Below are positions 49,236-62,650 of a stretch of 64,000 nt of DNA, in pieces. The notes beneath the pieces were generated by a model. It did no database searches, had not been told where the DNA came from, and saw only the letters and a program-made list of their open reading frames with translations. Location: the NCBI GenBank assembly GCA_949752745.1, contig OX457031.1, positions 21,386,199 through 21,450,198 on the forward strand. Direction: 5' to 3'. Every line of letters starts with the position of its first letter. The first letter of the stretch is position 1. The translations under genes were made by a program, and so were the position numbers. Source of the DNA: Protula sp. h YS-2021. Lineage: Eukaryota; Annelida; Polychaeta; Sabellida; Serpulidae.

Positions 49236-50200
49236 TCAGTGAAGTAGTAAATTCCGTAATTCGACTTGGCTTTGTAATCAACGGACGAAACCCATAACTA
49301 AATATGAGATCTACATATGCATTTGTGCCTTCATTGCAATGATAGTTCAGAAGATTAATATTGAGATCGCCACATATATAAATTGTTTTCCGTTTAAAAG
49401 ATTTTAATATTTCATTCAACTCTTGATTAAACTGCTCTGTTTGAGTATTTGGTGGTCTGTATATCGTACTTACAATAATTTTCTTATTTTTGTTCAACTC
49501 AATTTCTACACTAACTATATCACATATATTTTCGACACTTTTTGAGTGGTCCTTTAAAAGAGTGTGCTTAAGAGTTTCTTTAACATAAACAGCGACGCCA
49601 CCACCTTTTTTGTTACTTCTAGATATATAATATGGTATGTACCCTTGTAGTGGAAAGTCACTATGGGAATGTATATCGAGCCATGTTTCTGAAAAACATA
49701 TAACATCGAATTTCACAGACAACACTTTCATATAATTAACAATAGGATTGAAATTTGCATTAAAGCTCCTTGTATTGAAATGTACTATACTCAAACCGGT
49801 TTTACTGAATCTATCATTAAATTGGTCATCTAGATAATAATCACAGTGAGTTGAAATACGATTATAAAAATTGTTTTCTGGATCGATATCACTATCAAAA
49901 TACTTATCTGTATCAGCAAATGTATAAGGTTCAAAAGTTAGATCTATACATCTGTTGTAAAGGCTACTAAGTTCCTCATTAACATTTTCATGATATGCAA
50001 AAAATTCATTATCAGTAAGATTAGAGAACGGAAAAACTTCATTTTTACACTTTATACAGAACCAAAAAGAGTCTCATAGACCAAGGCGAATAAGTTCGTT
50101 CTTTGACAGAACAGCACATCTTCTATGTATCCAACTATGACAGGCATCACATTGTATAGAGTCAAAGTTCACTACTTTATTAGAAATCCCACATTCATAC
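49198..50200 (-). pseudogene. LINE ORF2: PHD-like finger and APE endonuclease
   Basis: The finger reads IQCDACHSWIHRRC followed by WFCIKC with an in-frame TGA between. The endonuclease begins SIVHFNTRSFNANF and shows ICFSETWLD, KGGGVAVYVKE, STIYRPP and ICGDLNINLL, the catalytic landmarks of APE-type nucleases that nick target DNA. Confidence 0.87.
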
Positions 50201-50498
50201 TTCATTTGGTTGTGTTGCACTTGATATTTGGGTTGGTATTTTCACTATATCACTAATCGTCTTAAGTTGCAAGGTCTTTGGATTTTCGTTAGGCTTTGCG
50301 CAATATTTGAAGAAACCTTTGCAGTTTGTAACCCAGGTCTCTATCACTCGGTCCTGTTTTTCAGCTGTCGCCCTTCGTATGCTAATTTTGCACTCATCTC
50401 TGTTAGGTGATCGTTTATAAACACTTGTGGTGTTCGACCTTAAAGGTTCTTTCTGCATTTCATTATTTCTGTCTTTGTTTGTCGCGAAACAAACCTAA

Positions 50499-51029
50499 CT
50501 ATAATGTCTTTTCCATGTTTTTTCTTTGAAGGTAATGAACGGCTGATATATCGGCAGGTTCTACATTGCAACCAAGATCGTCATTGAACAGAGAAAGAAC
50601 CTTTTGCTGAACATTATTTGCTTCACTCTGTGATGGCTCCTCGCGATTCGGGTCAGTAGCAGAGGCATACGATTGAGCGTTAAGTCCAGATATCACTATG
50701 TTTTCTTGTCTGCTATATTGTTCTAATGCATCGATACGCGTTTGGAGACTATCCACTTTAACACTGAGTTCGTTTTTACTCTTTTCTAACTCACTGATTT
50801 GCTTTTTTTGTTCTACATTTTCAGATTCAAGAGTTGATATGCGTGTGTTCAAGTTAACTAAGAGTTCACTTTGCTGCAGCACATTTTCTTTTACTTCTTG
50901 TAGTGTTAGTTCAAGAGTATCGAGCTTACTTAATTGACTATTGATGCTTTTCAGCGATTCGCTTAGTTCTACATCGCCCACTCCGCTCATATTGGTTAAG
51001 GAAGCCGATTTGGCCCGTGTTTTACTCAT
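50499..51029 (-). pseudogene. LINE ORF1: coiled-coil RNA-binding protein
   Basis: 176 codons. Heptad-rich helix over residues about 25-125 with QLSKLDTLELTLQEV and LESENVEQKKQISELEKS, then DALEQYSRQENIVISGL, a junction seen in L1-type ORF1 proteins before the RNA-binding part. The frame ends early at EKTL. Confidence 0.8.
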
Positions 51030-51262
51030 TACTGCAAACAGTATCCGTTAGAATCACTTTGATTTTCCTCTTTACAAAGGTCCTCAATTATCGCCCACTT
51101 CGGACACAAATATCAGTTTTAGGTTGTCTCAAATTTTGTAAAGTCACAGTTCAATAAAGTTTGTATTATGTAAACAAGTGATATATGATAAATTTATTGC
51201 TTAACTATGGCTAATCTTACTGTTTTTCTAGGTTTAATTTATAAATTTGAAAAAAAGTATGT

Positions 51263-51640
51263 CAATCGAAATGGCTGCTTGCGAGATAAATGATATCGGA
51301 TCAAAACTGTAGGAGAGAGGCATTCCGAAGTATTTTCTCCCAAAATTCCTTCAAAAATCAAAAATTCCCAAATCGATTTTAAAAAGCACAAAATTTCCCC
51401 AAAACACAGAAATCGTCCGATCGACTAAAAAAACACAAGACGTATGCACGATCCCTTAGGGACGCCTCAAACCAAAAATAAATGACATCGGATCAAAAGC
51501 TTTTTGAAAATTTTATTCGAAAATGCACCAAAAATTAAAAAAATCACCCTATTAAGTAAAAATGGATATGCTGTATGCAGGACCTCCTGGGGATGCCTCA
51601 CACCAAAAATAAATGACATATGCTCAAAATTGTAGCAGGA
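51263..51640. repeat. 131-bp repeat family, right block
   Basis: About three units with aaataaatgacatcggatcaaaa and acgtatgcacgatccctta motifs. Two adjacent units are 131 bp apart, the same spacing as in the left block. Confidence 0.75.
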
Positions 51641-52135
51641 GATGTATTTGAAGCAAAAGTTTACTAAATAAACAAATAATATCGAAAACTGTACCCACTA
51701 AGTTTCTTAGAACAACTCAGGCTGACCCCTATGAGCAACACAATGCAACATGTTGTAGGTCTGATAAAGAAATTTGTCAAGTAAAAATAATGAAGAGCAC
51801 TTGGACCTAACGAGTACATCTTTCTCTTTTTTACTATCTCCCTTACAAAGCCATACATCTTCTGAGCATTTCTTTCGCTCGATGTCTTTAATAAACAAAG
51901 TTTAATGCAAACAGCCTACCCAGTGGCAATGATAAGGATGTGTTTACAAAAAACAAGCGAAAAAAAACGGAATTGCACGTTTTATCGCTCGCTTTTAATT
52001 CCACCAAATTTGAGAACAGGCCTGGGATTCACCAAAGTTCCCTTAACTTAAAGAAAGAAATATAAGGGAACCCTAAGGAAATTTTCTTGTTTAAGGGTAA
52101 GTTAAGGTTAAGTATGCGTTGGTAAATCCAGGGCC
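51641..52135. other. Non-coding stretch
   Basis: AT-rich DNA between the 131-bp repeat and the double-hairpin element. No gene or recognisable element. Confidence 0.5.
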
Positions 52136-52145
52136 AGACCATGGA

Positions 52146-52654
52146 TAGTCCTAGATGACTCTTGCGGTCTTCCTATGACAGCAAGAGTCATAGTTCCTAT
52201 AATAGGAAACGTCATTGATGTCAATTTTCAAATCTCGGCGCACGACTGTGGCCAACGGCGTTATTTTAGAAAGGGTGCATCACATAAATGGTCCGATTAT
52301 AAATTATGGCGCACAAGTTTTATGGTCAGATAACAATTCTTTACTGAGAAAAATATGTTTTCTTGAGATCAGGATATCGAATCCCTCATTATCGCCCACA
52401 ACAACAGTGAATCCACAGTTGCAAAACCACGCTTTACTCTAGTTTGTTAGTTTCGCTGAGGTCGAAAATAATGCGCCAGGATACTTCTCAGTGTGCTTTT
52501 AAAGAAAAAGCCTGCCAGTTCGAGCCTCGGTGTCCTTGAACTTGCGCCAAAAGATCCAAAGCCTCGAAAATTGAGATCAATGGCCATTTTTATTGAAGGA
52601 ACAGGGACCCTTTCTGGCCTACGAAGATAGAAAGGGTCCGCTGAGACTACGAGT
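52146..52654 (+). mobile_element. Double-hairpin repeat element, copy B (with 10-bp duplication)
   Basis: 509 bp flanked by AGACCATGGA at 52136-52145 and 52655-52664. Hairpin 1 near the left end: GACTCTTGC/GCAAGAGTC. Hairpin 2 near the right end: GACCCTTTCT/AGAAAGGGTC. Inverted relative to copy A. An internal cagttcgagcctcgg resembles a Pol III B box, but no A box or tRNA fold is evident. Not coding. Confidence 0.75.
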
Positions 52655-52664
52655 AGACCATGGA

Positions 52665-55600
52665 ATGAGCTGGAGGATTGAATGAGACAGCGTAACAAAG
52701 TGGGCGAAAATCAAGGTTGTAAGCTGTGACATACAACCACCAGTTCTAAGAAGCTATATATACCTATCCTTCAAAGAAATGTATAGAGAAGCCGTGTGAT
52801 TTACTCAGAAATTACGAATATTTCTCAAGAGAACCAGCTGACTTGTGTTTACATTTCCGCCTTGTGGCTGAAGAGGCTACGGTCATCACAGCGGTGCACA
52901 TAATTTAAGGTAGATATGAGAACTAAATGAGGGGCACCCGAAAATTAGACGAATAATAAAAGATATGCAAATAGTTCACATACGCTTATTAAGACTAAAT
53001 ATTCGTAGATAGAATGTGAAAGACAGATTACACTTATATGTTATTGCACAGATATACCATGATTTTCAATTGAAAATACAATATTAAAATACAAACTTAA
53101 TTCAACAAAATGACTTAATATTTTGGTTTGAAACAACAATACATAATAATGCACTTTGTAACAAAGCATGAAACAAGAAATCCAAGAAATAATTCATGTT
53201 CCTCAGTAAAGTTGCAAACATAGAGACTTTGCCGTTAGTGCAGAGGTATGTAAAAATCCGAATACACGTAACACGATCTACGTTTGACCACTTTTCTGCA
53301 ACACAGTCATACCAACGATTTCGCTATTCTGTGCATGTTAATTTTTTGTCGGAACTGATTTGGGCTTTATTTTGCCCTGAAATTGCAATGCAATGAAAAT
53401 TAATGTTTAATGTTATTTACATCAAAGAAATTAGTAGAAGTGAGTAGGTAATGAGGTGCTTTGAAAACATAAGATATAGAGTAAATACACCGCCATGTGC
53501 CTATTAAAAAGGTTTAACAAGTAGTTGAACGTGGAATCTCAAGGTTGAAAAAATATTTTGTTCTTAATTTGTCAATTTCATGCATTTTTAGAGCAAAATG
53601 ACACCCGTTTATGCATGATAAAAATTTAACATGCAAACATTTGTGAAATTCTGTAGGAAGTTTCTGGGAAAAGGCAAAATTTTACTCTTTCTCTCTGTCC
53701 AAGATATATTAGAAAATTTCATATACTAACATGGAACTGCTGAATTCAACATTAAACAGAAATATAAATAAATTATTTCAAAAGATAAAGTAGTTAATAC
53801 GATTATAAATGAATAAATCATTAATTCTCAGCCTCTTGTGTCCAAATTGTTGGCGTATGTATGATAATGTATTTTTGCTGTTGCCCAGAAAACACATTTC
53901 CGAGCTTGTTTATCAGCCAATGTATAAGACATTTTTACTCCGAAAATTCACTGATGATTCCCCAAACATAATACTCAAGAAACAGCAAAACTACTTTTTA
54001 AAATATCCATCTGCGCTGTGTTTTAACATAACAGATAGATATCATCAAAGGTGAAATGTTTTATAACAATGTATGGTTTTTGTTTTCTGTTATCTTATCT
54101 TATCGCACAGCGACGACACAGTTAGCCGCAAACCACATAATCGCCATGTGCTATAAGAAGAGAGATTCTTCTGTTTTAAATCTTTTGCGTTTTTGGTAAA
54201 CAACAGAGTAACACAAAAAAACGTGATTTTACGGGTGCTGTGCTGTTGCCTAAACTGTCCCATTCTTGGCTCTTCTTTACCAATAGGAACCAATTTTTCT
54301 TTGGCGCAGAACTCCTTTCAAAATCGTGGAATTCAATTTTTAATTACAGGGAAATCTACACCTGGACTCATTGGTGTTTAGTTTCTGAATGGTTCAGTGC
54401 AGCAACACTGCGTAAAACAGCGTGACATATTGAATTTTGTCCCAATTACCCTCTCCTCCTGGTACAGTAAAACATTTTCAAAAGAAAATGGTGACATATT
54501 TTTGTTTGTAGTTTATAATATATGTAAAGGTAGGATTTGTGTTACTTGTGTGTGTCTGTGAGTGAGTTCGTTTTTTTAAGCAAAAAAAAAAAACGATTTC
54601 TATTCGAAACAACCCCAGAAGTAATCTGTAAATGAAAAAAAAAACAAAAACAAGGAAAAAAACAAAACAAAACAAAACAAATAAAATTAAGTTGTTGTCC
54701 AACAACCAACCTCTACGGCTCTCTTTTAATATCCATCCACTCTGTTTATTTATATATAACCATATATATATATATATATAAGAAATGGATATATATATAT
54801 ATATATATCCAGGATTAATCGTTTATTTACATTGCAAATCGTGCACTCCGTGCTGTTTATCTAGCTCATGGAAACAACCATAATATCTACATCTTTCTTA
54901 AGTATAAATTGTTAAAAGTGGTTGATCTGATAAAATTTAATACCGGCGTTGCAATGCTTTGAATTAGTAATAGTAATTTACTTGAAAGACTGTTGAATAT
55001 TTTTTGAAATACAGAGGAAACCGAGTTTCAAAGCGATAGCATGCATGTATGCGATTTATGCGATTATACAGTGTACTCGCTGTCATACTTATTTACTTAA
55101 ACAGATGACACCTATAAATTTTAACAGGCATGTACTCAACTACATGCCCTTATTTTGGGGGCAATAGACACCTTCGCCATTTCCTACTCCGTTTTCGAAA
55201 GTTTTTACCTTGTATATTTTCAATATAAACATTATTCCGATTAATGTTCAGCTATGGATATTCCCATTTAAAGACTTTTTCGTGCTCAATACTGCCTGAG
55301 TCGAACCCGTGCCTCTTTACAGAAAACAATACACAGCGTGGGAAGTAAATGTCTTATATGCTTATAACTTACTTTTTTTATCTAAGAAGCCGTTCGCTTG
55401 ACAACACAAAAATTCAGATATAAAACACACTATTTCAGAAGGGGCGAATTTGGAGCAGGTGAATGTGCAAAAATGGTCATACACCTGAAAGAGAACACCT
55501 AGAAGCGAACAAATGATTAATGAGTTTTTTTAGCTCAAAATGAAGTTCACTACAAATTTAAATAAATAAAACAATTAAAGTGGCGTTCATTATGAAAGGG

Positions 55601-57840
55601 ATTTTTTATGAGTTTTGCAATTTGTCTGACACGTAGTTATGTTAATTTTCATAAATTTTGCTTCAATGGCTTCGTCTTGGAAAAGGCAACATTTGCGAAT
55701 CAGTATCGATGTTGCGAAAGAAAATATAGCTTTTTAACATTTATAACCCTTACATCGATCATTTTATAATTGTATGAAAAAGATCATAACAAATGATTTA
55801 AATTTCATTGTGGGAGCAAATATCTTAAGATGCTAAATGAATAGCTCCAATCGCAAACAAAGTGCAGAAACATCTTTGAATTTTGAAGCCATCGCAGACA
55901 CACTTGATCAAAGACCAGATAATGTACTGTGTTGTGAAGAAAATTGCAAGAAAAGAACGATAAAATATTAAGTGGGCAATTTTAAAGAGGGAACGGACAA
56001 AGGTCAAAGAGACTGCATCGACTATAATCCCCAAGATTATATCTCAAGTGTGTTATTATAATACAGGAATGGCAAAAAAATGAGAAATGAAAGCCAGATC
56101 CACTGAAAAAACTGCGAAAAACTTGGAGATTTTTGAAAAAGAGATTTAATGACTTTACTGCAGTTAATTACAGCGTAATTAATTTCTGGAAGAGACGTGG
56201 AGTACTTTTGTTATTATTGGATCTATTGATATAGGTATTTTTGCTATGTAATATTAATTTTTATTAAAATTAACGAGAAACTGTTTGCAATTAATTCTAT
56301 TAGGCGCAAGTAGTCAGGAATGCTTAACACCTTGCATGAGCGTATATTTTTGGCCTTTCCTTGTACATATTCTATCTTGACCCTTTCTCGAGCTATTTAT
56401 GAAGGCAATGTATAAAATGTCTGGTTAATAATTAAAATGATCACTCTGTCAATTAATACTACTACTTTATTGAAACATTAATTAACCTTTCATTATAAAA
56501 GTCCCGTCTTGACAGCTTTCCCAAAAATTATCTCCTCAAATTTATCACAGAGAAATGCTGGAAGAGGTGATTTGTCAACAAGTAGTTGAACATTCAGAAA
56601 CACGTCCGTTAGAAAAAGGTATCTGTCTGCCTGAAAAACATCAAGATATGGCGTCACTTCTGCTCGCCTGTTCAACAAACTTCTAGTTTAATTAATTAAT
56701 CGACAAGCGGTCTACCAGATATTTTTAGATTTATCTGCTTCCTTCCGCACCGTTTATCATGATACATATCTACACCATCTGCAGTGTTCATACGGTTGTG
56801 AAGGCGGGGTATTTGACTAGATGTCGTCATAGCTGTGTGATTCCAGAACATATGTAAAGTTGGCAGTTTTCAGTCTATTGCCAGTTAAGACTTCCCACAA
56901 AATTCAAAATAGGAACAAAGGGATAAGCCCCAATGCGAAGAAACTTGGCCCACTCGTCCATAGAATAGTATACTCTTTTTACGCAGATAGTGGATTGGAA
57001 TGAAGTTTTAAACCTCGTTCACATCGAATGAGGATGCAGACCTGGCAGAGATGATGAATGATATGAAGAATGTTGGGTCATGGATGAGCGTCTTCTGCGG
57101 TCCTCCGTCCAGAGTCTGCTCTTGGAAAACAGAACTAACAAATGCTTCGATGACAGAGCTTTCCAGAAAAGCGCAACAAGACTATAGAACTCATTGCTTG
57201 TGGGAAAAGGAACGAATATCTGTCCGGAAAAGCGCATTTTTTGTAGATATGTAAGTTAATGTAATTAGTTATTTTTTATATAATAGCTATTATAAAATAG
57301 TAAAATGTGTTTTTCCTCAAGTGTTGTATATGGGAGTATACTTTTTAGACACGTGTAAAATTTACAAATATGTATGTGAGTACTTATGCTACTCTAATTA
57401 TTATATAGAGTCAAATATGGTTCTTTTAATCAATTCATCTGTAGATTAACTTAGTAGTGATGTTTGATAGCATGTTTTGGTTTGTTATAGCGCTTATTCT
57501 TTTTCATTGTAAGGGCATTATAAATATGTTATAAAATAATAATAATATTAATTTTAACAATAACTTTCCTCACAGTTCATAACTGGCAGTAAAGTTGTCG
57601 GATTAGCGTGCAAGCAATTACAAATTATTGGATAAACCTAGATTCATATGGGCATTTAACAAAACCACTTTCACACAAAATACTTTGTTAATATGAGAGA
57701 AATTTTAGACTAATATGAGCCTATTTCGACGTTTTCTATGTCGCATTGTTACCTTAAATCAACCGCAAAAACTTAAATCATCACCAAATTGAAGAGTTCG
57801 CTATCCCACACGAGCCTTTATCGCAAATTAATATATATAC
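52665..57840. other. Non-coding stretch, no gene recognised
   Basis: AT-rich, with TA-rich palindromic patches near 54762-54812 and short open frames at 56493-56678 (-) and 57019-57254 (both strands) that I cannot assign. No splice-linked homology seen. Confidence 0.5.
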
Positions 57841-57841
57841 A

Positions 57842-57915
<74 letters not shown>
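57841..57915. repeat. (TA)n microsatellite
   Basis: A TA run preceded by ttaatatatatacag and followed by ttaat, the same flanks as at 4773-4839. Confidence 0.95.
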
Positions 57916-57920
<5 letters not shown>

Positions 57921-59580
57921 CAATGTTCACCCCTCCCTGCTAACGGAAGGTACGGTGTCCATGCTAATGCAGGCAGCTTCACAGAAAGTTATTCAGTGTT
58001 TATGCTGGGATGGGTGACCGTTGGCTCAATACAGAGTCTCAGATTAGGTCTGTATATCATCCTGTATTGTTTAATAGATCCTGAGTATTAATTTGAAATT
58101 GGTACCATAAATTAGCCTGTAATTATCAAATATTTGACATTTCTGAGCAATCTTAAATTAACCATGAACTGATCTCAAATTTAGAAAATATAGTGACAAT
58201 TGCTACTTAATTAGAAATCAATTCGTGATATTCTAAATTTCATCTCAAATTAGCGTCTCCTATGATTGTTTTCATTTGGAACTCACTCGTCTTGGATTGA
58301 CTTGATTAACTGGTCTAAGGATAATAGTGTGGTTAAGTTCTGCTCCTATCTAAAGAATTATCAGCTAACATGCTGGTAACTGTTACCTGTAAAATTTGGT
58401 ACTGAGAGGGTTAAGATTGCCAGATGTATTGGTATGTTTTAACGAAAAATGTTTTAAGAATTATTCTCAACTTCAGTTATTTTACTCTAGGTTTGTTTAC
58501 ATTCTGAAGAAGCACGGAAAAGGTTGACGAAATGGTGCATTCTGTAAACGAGACAAACGGAGAGGTTGATATTAGTCTGGATGTTTGAGGATACTTTCAC
58601 CAAAGTTGTTAATGTATGTATGTAAGTAAGTATGTAAGGCGTGCTTTGTAAATATTTCGTATTTTTTATTTAACACGCTTGGCCATACATGCTATCATGT
58701 AGTCTTCCTTGTTGCTGATCATTTGCTGCCAAGATATGAACTTGTCAAGAACCTTTAAAAAATATTCTGATTACACGGCACCGAGATACGCAAGACTGTA
58801 CTTTATTGTTCAAAATACAAAGAAATGATAACGAAAAACATTAAAAAATCCGAATTGTTTTGCCCTCATGCACTTCAAAATGTCCACATATTCTCGAACA
58901 TCATTGTATATCCCATTCGGCATGCATTGTTACCCGTTTGTTAATATGGTTCCAGTAAAGTGAGTTTGGTTCATTCACAACATTTTTATCATTGCTTTAT
59001 ACTTTGACATCAGCATTTTGCAGTAGAAACGTCAAAATTTCCTGTACATTCTAAAGTGCAAATTTAGTGTCTATTAAAAAATCCTAGCTTGAAATTTGCT
59101 TTTATATTTGATTTCATTAAACTTCCAATAATTTGCACTATTTCTCAGTTTTGTAAACATACCGATAGAAGAAACAGAAATGTTGCCACAAAAGATTTAA
59201 ACACAATATACAAAAAAGTGAAACATGAAAGACTTTGCAATACAGAATTTTTCTTTATAATCACATCCCCACTGGAGCTTCATTTTAACTGTCAAAGTAA
59301 TTTCCTGCTCGGTTCCCCATGTGATATTGTGTAGTCAGTAAACAGTAGCAATTGTGTAGCTAACTGCTTCTGCGCTATGTTCTATAGATTTCTACCTGTA
59401 GGAAAGGAATAAAATAAATAAATAAATAATTTAAACAATTTATTTAGTAATAAGATGACCAATTATGCATCTTTGTCTGAAACAAATAGAATTTCACGAA
59501 CACGCATCGCAAAAAGAATGTTTTTCAATCGACAATAAATTGCCAATCCTTTAGCAACAAATCAAATATTCTGTTGTAGC
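57916..59580. other. Non-coding stretch
   Basis: No gene recognised. A ggatgggtgaccg string near 58010 resembles 5S rRNA box C, but the surroundings do not align to 5S. Confidence 0.5.
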
Positions 59581-59599
59581 ATATCTGCAAAAACTCGTT

Positions 59600-60683
59600 A
59601 TCACTGTGCTTTTTAACCGAAACATGGATGCTAAAAGATCTGTCTGATGATCTTTCTCTAAGATCTGCAACTCTCAATGGCTATTCATACTATCAAAAAC
59701 CAAGGCAGAATGGTCAACGCGGTGGTGGTGTGGCAGTTATGGCGCAAAAATCCATTAAAACAACGGATATTACAGCCCCCTTCAAAACTTATTTATCATT
59801 TGAATTTATCACAACTCAGTCAATAATTCAGGGAAAACAGATCACGTTTTATACAGTCTATCGACCTCCTTCCTCAGTCGCTCACAGACTGAAATTCAAA
59901 GATTTTCATACCGGGTTTGCAGACTTTTTAGAAAATATTATTTAACTCCAGGAAAGGTATGGTATTCTAGGTGACTTTAACATTCACGAGGGCGTGTTAA
60001 GTCATCCCGAAAACAAATAATTTTCTTCCCTGCTTTCGCTGATGAATCTTAAGCAACATGTCCACTGTGCGGCACATAGAAAAGGTCACCTCCTGGACTA
60101 TATTATTACTAGAGCCGATGACGAACTGCTTCCAACGTGTACTAGCAGTGATCGCATCTCGGATCACCATGCCGTACATAGATATTTTAGAATAAAAAAT
60201 CAAAATTTGAACAAAAACGTGCTACACAAGTTAAAGATTGATATTGATTTATTTTGCCATGATGTCGAAAATGCAAATATTTGTTACGACCTGGCGACAC
60301 CCTTTTGGAAAGATACAATTGCCCTCTCTGTAACATTTTGGATAAGCATGCACCAGAAAAAATTAGTAATTATCATCCGACCTAAATTTCCCGAACGATA
60401 TCACCATTGCCAAGAGAGAAAAGGAAAAGTGGAAAGGACCATGCGAAAAATTAGAACTCGAAAACGTTAGTCGTTATCGGCAGGCTAGACTGAAATTTGT
60501 TAACACCATTCAGAAAGAAAAACAATCACACTATTCGCAACAAATCATTGATTGTGAATTTGACCAAAAAAGCTTTTTAACGTACTTGATGAATTGTTAA
60601 ATAGCAAAAATAAAACCGTCTTACCTGAACCTGCACCCAAAAAAGATTTGACAGAGTGGTTTAACAGCTTCTTTTCGGATAAA
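59600..60683 (+). pseudogene. LINE endonuclease and linker, 5' half
   Basis: LTETWMLKDLSDDLSL, GQRGGGVAVMAQ, TVYRPPSS, then ILGDFNIH, HLLDYIITRADDE and SDHHAVHRYF are APE landmarks in slightly shifting frames. The linker ends WFNSFFSDK just before the insertion. Confidence 0.85.
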
Positions 60684-61204
60684 ACTAGAACCTTATTTTG
60701 CTAGCGAAATGTTAAACACTTGACAAAAATGAAAACGCAAAAATACTTCCATCAATGGGTTATTTCTTGAATAATATATTGCAAACAGCACAGCTTGAAT
60801 ATGTCTTATAAGCCGAGTAGTGTTTGGTTTTTGTTGGCTTAAGGTTTCACTGAATGAGCAGGCATACGCCGTGGTATCTATTTACTCAGTGAGAGCTCGC
60901 ACAAAGCTCAGCAACTGTGTTCTGTGATGTACGTTAAATGCTCTGCATTTACTTGCAAAAATACACTCTTTTCACATGGCGTTTAAACAAAGAAAACGAA
61001 ATCGAAGACGAAAATAAAAAGTGACATGCACACGTTGAGATCAAGCTCTTCATAAGTTATAAGTTTCATGGTCCTAGAGCCCATAGTGTCAGAGAAGAAG
61101 ACACAAAAAATCGGAAAAATTGTGAAGAAGAAAAATAAGGACGAACGGCTGCTCGCACAAATTCATATAATCCTTGCAAGCCAAAGACTTGTCAAGTGTT
61201 AATT
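60684..61204 (+). mobile_element. Helentron-like element, short copy
   Basis: Starts ACTAGAACC..GCTAGCG and ends CTTGTCAAGTGTTAATTA. It aligns end to end with the flanks of 33338-35872 but lacks the 2-kb inner element. The LINE reading resumes at KIREKLEENCS directly after, so the insertion boundaries are sharp. Confidence 0.78.
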
Positions 61205-62650
61205 ACAAAAATTCGAGAAAAACTGGAGGAAAATTGCAGCGCATCTATTCCAAATTCGGAACGTGTGATACGAAACTATCGTCTTTCACCACCTACACTG
61301 AGGATGAAATTTCACAAATTATTGCCACGACAATTAATGCTTCCTTTACTCTAGACCTCATACTAACGAGACTTCTGAAACGGTGCCTACCTTACCTGCT
61401 ACCTACTACAACTGATATCGTGAACTTATCACTGAATGATGGATATTTTCCAGTGACATTAAAATAAGCATTGGTCAAACCGCTTATTAAGAAAGCAACT
61501 TTCAATCCGATAGAACTTGAAAATTACCAACCAGCATTCAATATTCCGTGGAATTCCAAAATAATTGAAAAAAGCAGTCATTAAACTTTTGGATACACAC
61601 ATGTCACAAAACCAATTGCACGAAAATCTGCATATCGTATTGGTCATGGAACAGAGAAGGCTCTGGTGCTTATATTTGACATATCTTGCGCGCGCTTGAC
61701 GATGAACGTGATGTTGTTTTAGTTATGTTGGACCTAAGCTCGGCACTTGATACAATTGATCAAAGGATTCATAAGTGTTGGGATACCGAAGACACCGCTC
61801 TTAAAAGGTTCTTAAAAATGTCAGAATGGAGAGTCGCAAGTTATTATCATAGATGACGCATTATACGACCAGATTTGTCGTTTTTCGGTGCGCACCAAGG
61901 ATATCTAATGGGTCCGTAGGATTACAAAATTTACACCTTGCCGGTCGCAGAAAAAACACGATGCCATGCAGTTATTTTTCATATTTATGCGGATGACACT
62001 CAAAAGTATGCACAATTTCAACTAAACGATTCTACTGAATTTAATTATTATGTGTCGAAGAAATTAGACTCTGGATGTCGGTCAACACGTTAAAGTTAAA
62101 TGGTTCGAAGACCAAAATGCTTGTTATAATCCCACCATCACACCTTACTAGTTTTAGTTTGGATAGCATTGTGATTGGTGAAACCCATATTAGCCCAACG
62201 GATAGTGCAAAAATATTGAAATAATATTTGATTCACATTTAACACTAGAAATGGAAATATCGCAGCGCTGTAAAGCGTGCCCATATAACCTCAGAAATTC
62301 GCTCCATACGGCCATACATCTCACAGGACTCCTGTGAGAAGTTAGTGCTTGCGCTGATATCATGCAGGTTGGACTATGGCAACGCAGTACTATATGGTCT
62401 TCCTGAATGCCGCATCAGTCAGTTATAACTTATACCAGTTACCAGTTGATCGCAGAATTTAGTTTAAAATTCTATTATTAACATTTCGGATTATCCAGTG
62501 CACAGCTTCATCACATAAGAATTTGTTAAATGTGATAAAATACCGAACCTACCAGCCTACCAACTGCCTACGTTTAGAAACGAACTACCTATCTTTTAAG
62601 AAGAAACTTAAAACTTCTTTATTCAGTATTAGCTATCTGTGATAGCAACC
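61205..62650 (+). pseudogene. LINE reverse transcriptase, 3' half
   Basis: DLILTRLLKRCLPYLLP, NLSLNDGYFPVTLK, VKPLIKKATFNPIELENYQP, an abraded DLSAAFDTID counterpart, then FHIYADDTQKYAQF with the YADD catalytic motif. The C-terminal LKTSLFSISYL precedes 62650. Riddled with stops. Confidence 0.85.

Larger units (their letters stand above)
46620..51240 (-). mobile_element. Decayed non-LTR retrotransposon (jockey/CR1-group LINE)
   Basis: Reading on the minus strand: coiled-coil ORF1 (50499-51029), a PHD-like zinc finger (about 50040-50200), APE endonuclease (49198-49830), reverse transcriptase (47477-48629) and a C-terminal segment (46964-47464). Several frameshifts and stops make it inactive. 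It splits a 131-bp tandem repeat, which gives approximate boundaries. I did not resolve the clade beyond the CR1/jockey group. Confidence 0.88.
59600..62650 (+). mobile_element. Second decayed LINE (CR1/L2-like), interrupted
   Basis: Endonuclease (59628-59945 onward), linker, reverse transcriptase and the C-terminal FKKKLKTSLF-type ending. Many stops and frameshifts. A 0.52-kb Helentron-like element is inserted between the endonuclease linker and the RT. Different from the LINE at 46.6-51.2 kb by sequence. Confidence 0.85.

Noticed and set aside
55300..55320. tRNA B-box-like gagtcgaacccgt on the minus strand
   Set aside because: The flanking bases do not form a T-arm stem and no A box is found at the right distance.
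56493..56678. 61-codon minus frame (MLNRRAEVTPYLDVFQADRY start) as a transposase or gene fragment
   Set aside because: It looks protein-like, but I could not match it to a family or find neighbouring exons.
58005..58035. 5S rRNA-like ggatgggtgaccg
   Set aside because: Only the box C-like string matches; the rest of a 5S gene or a 5S-derived SINE could not be aligned by eye.
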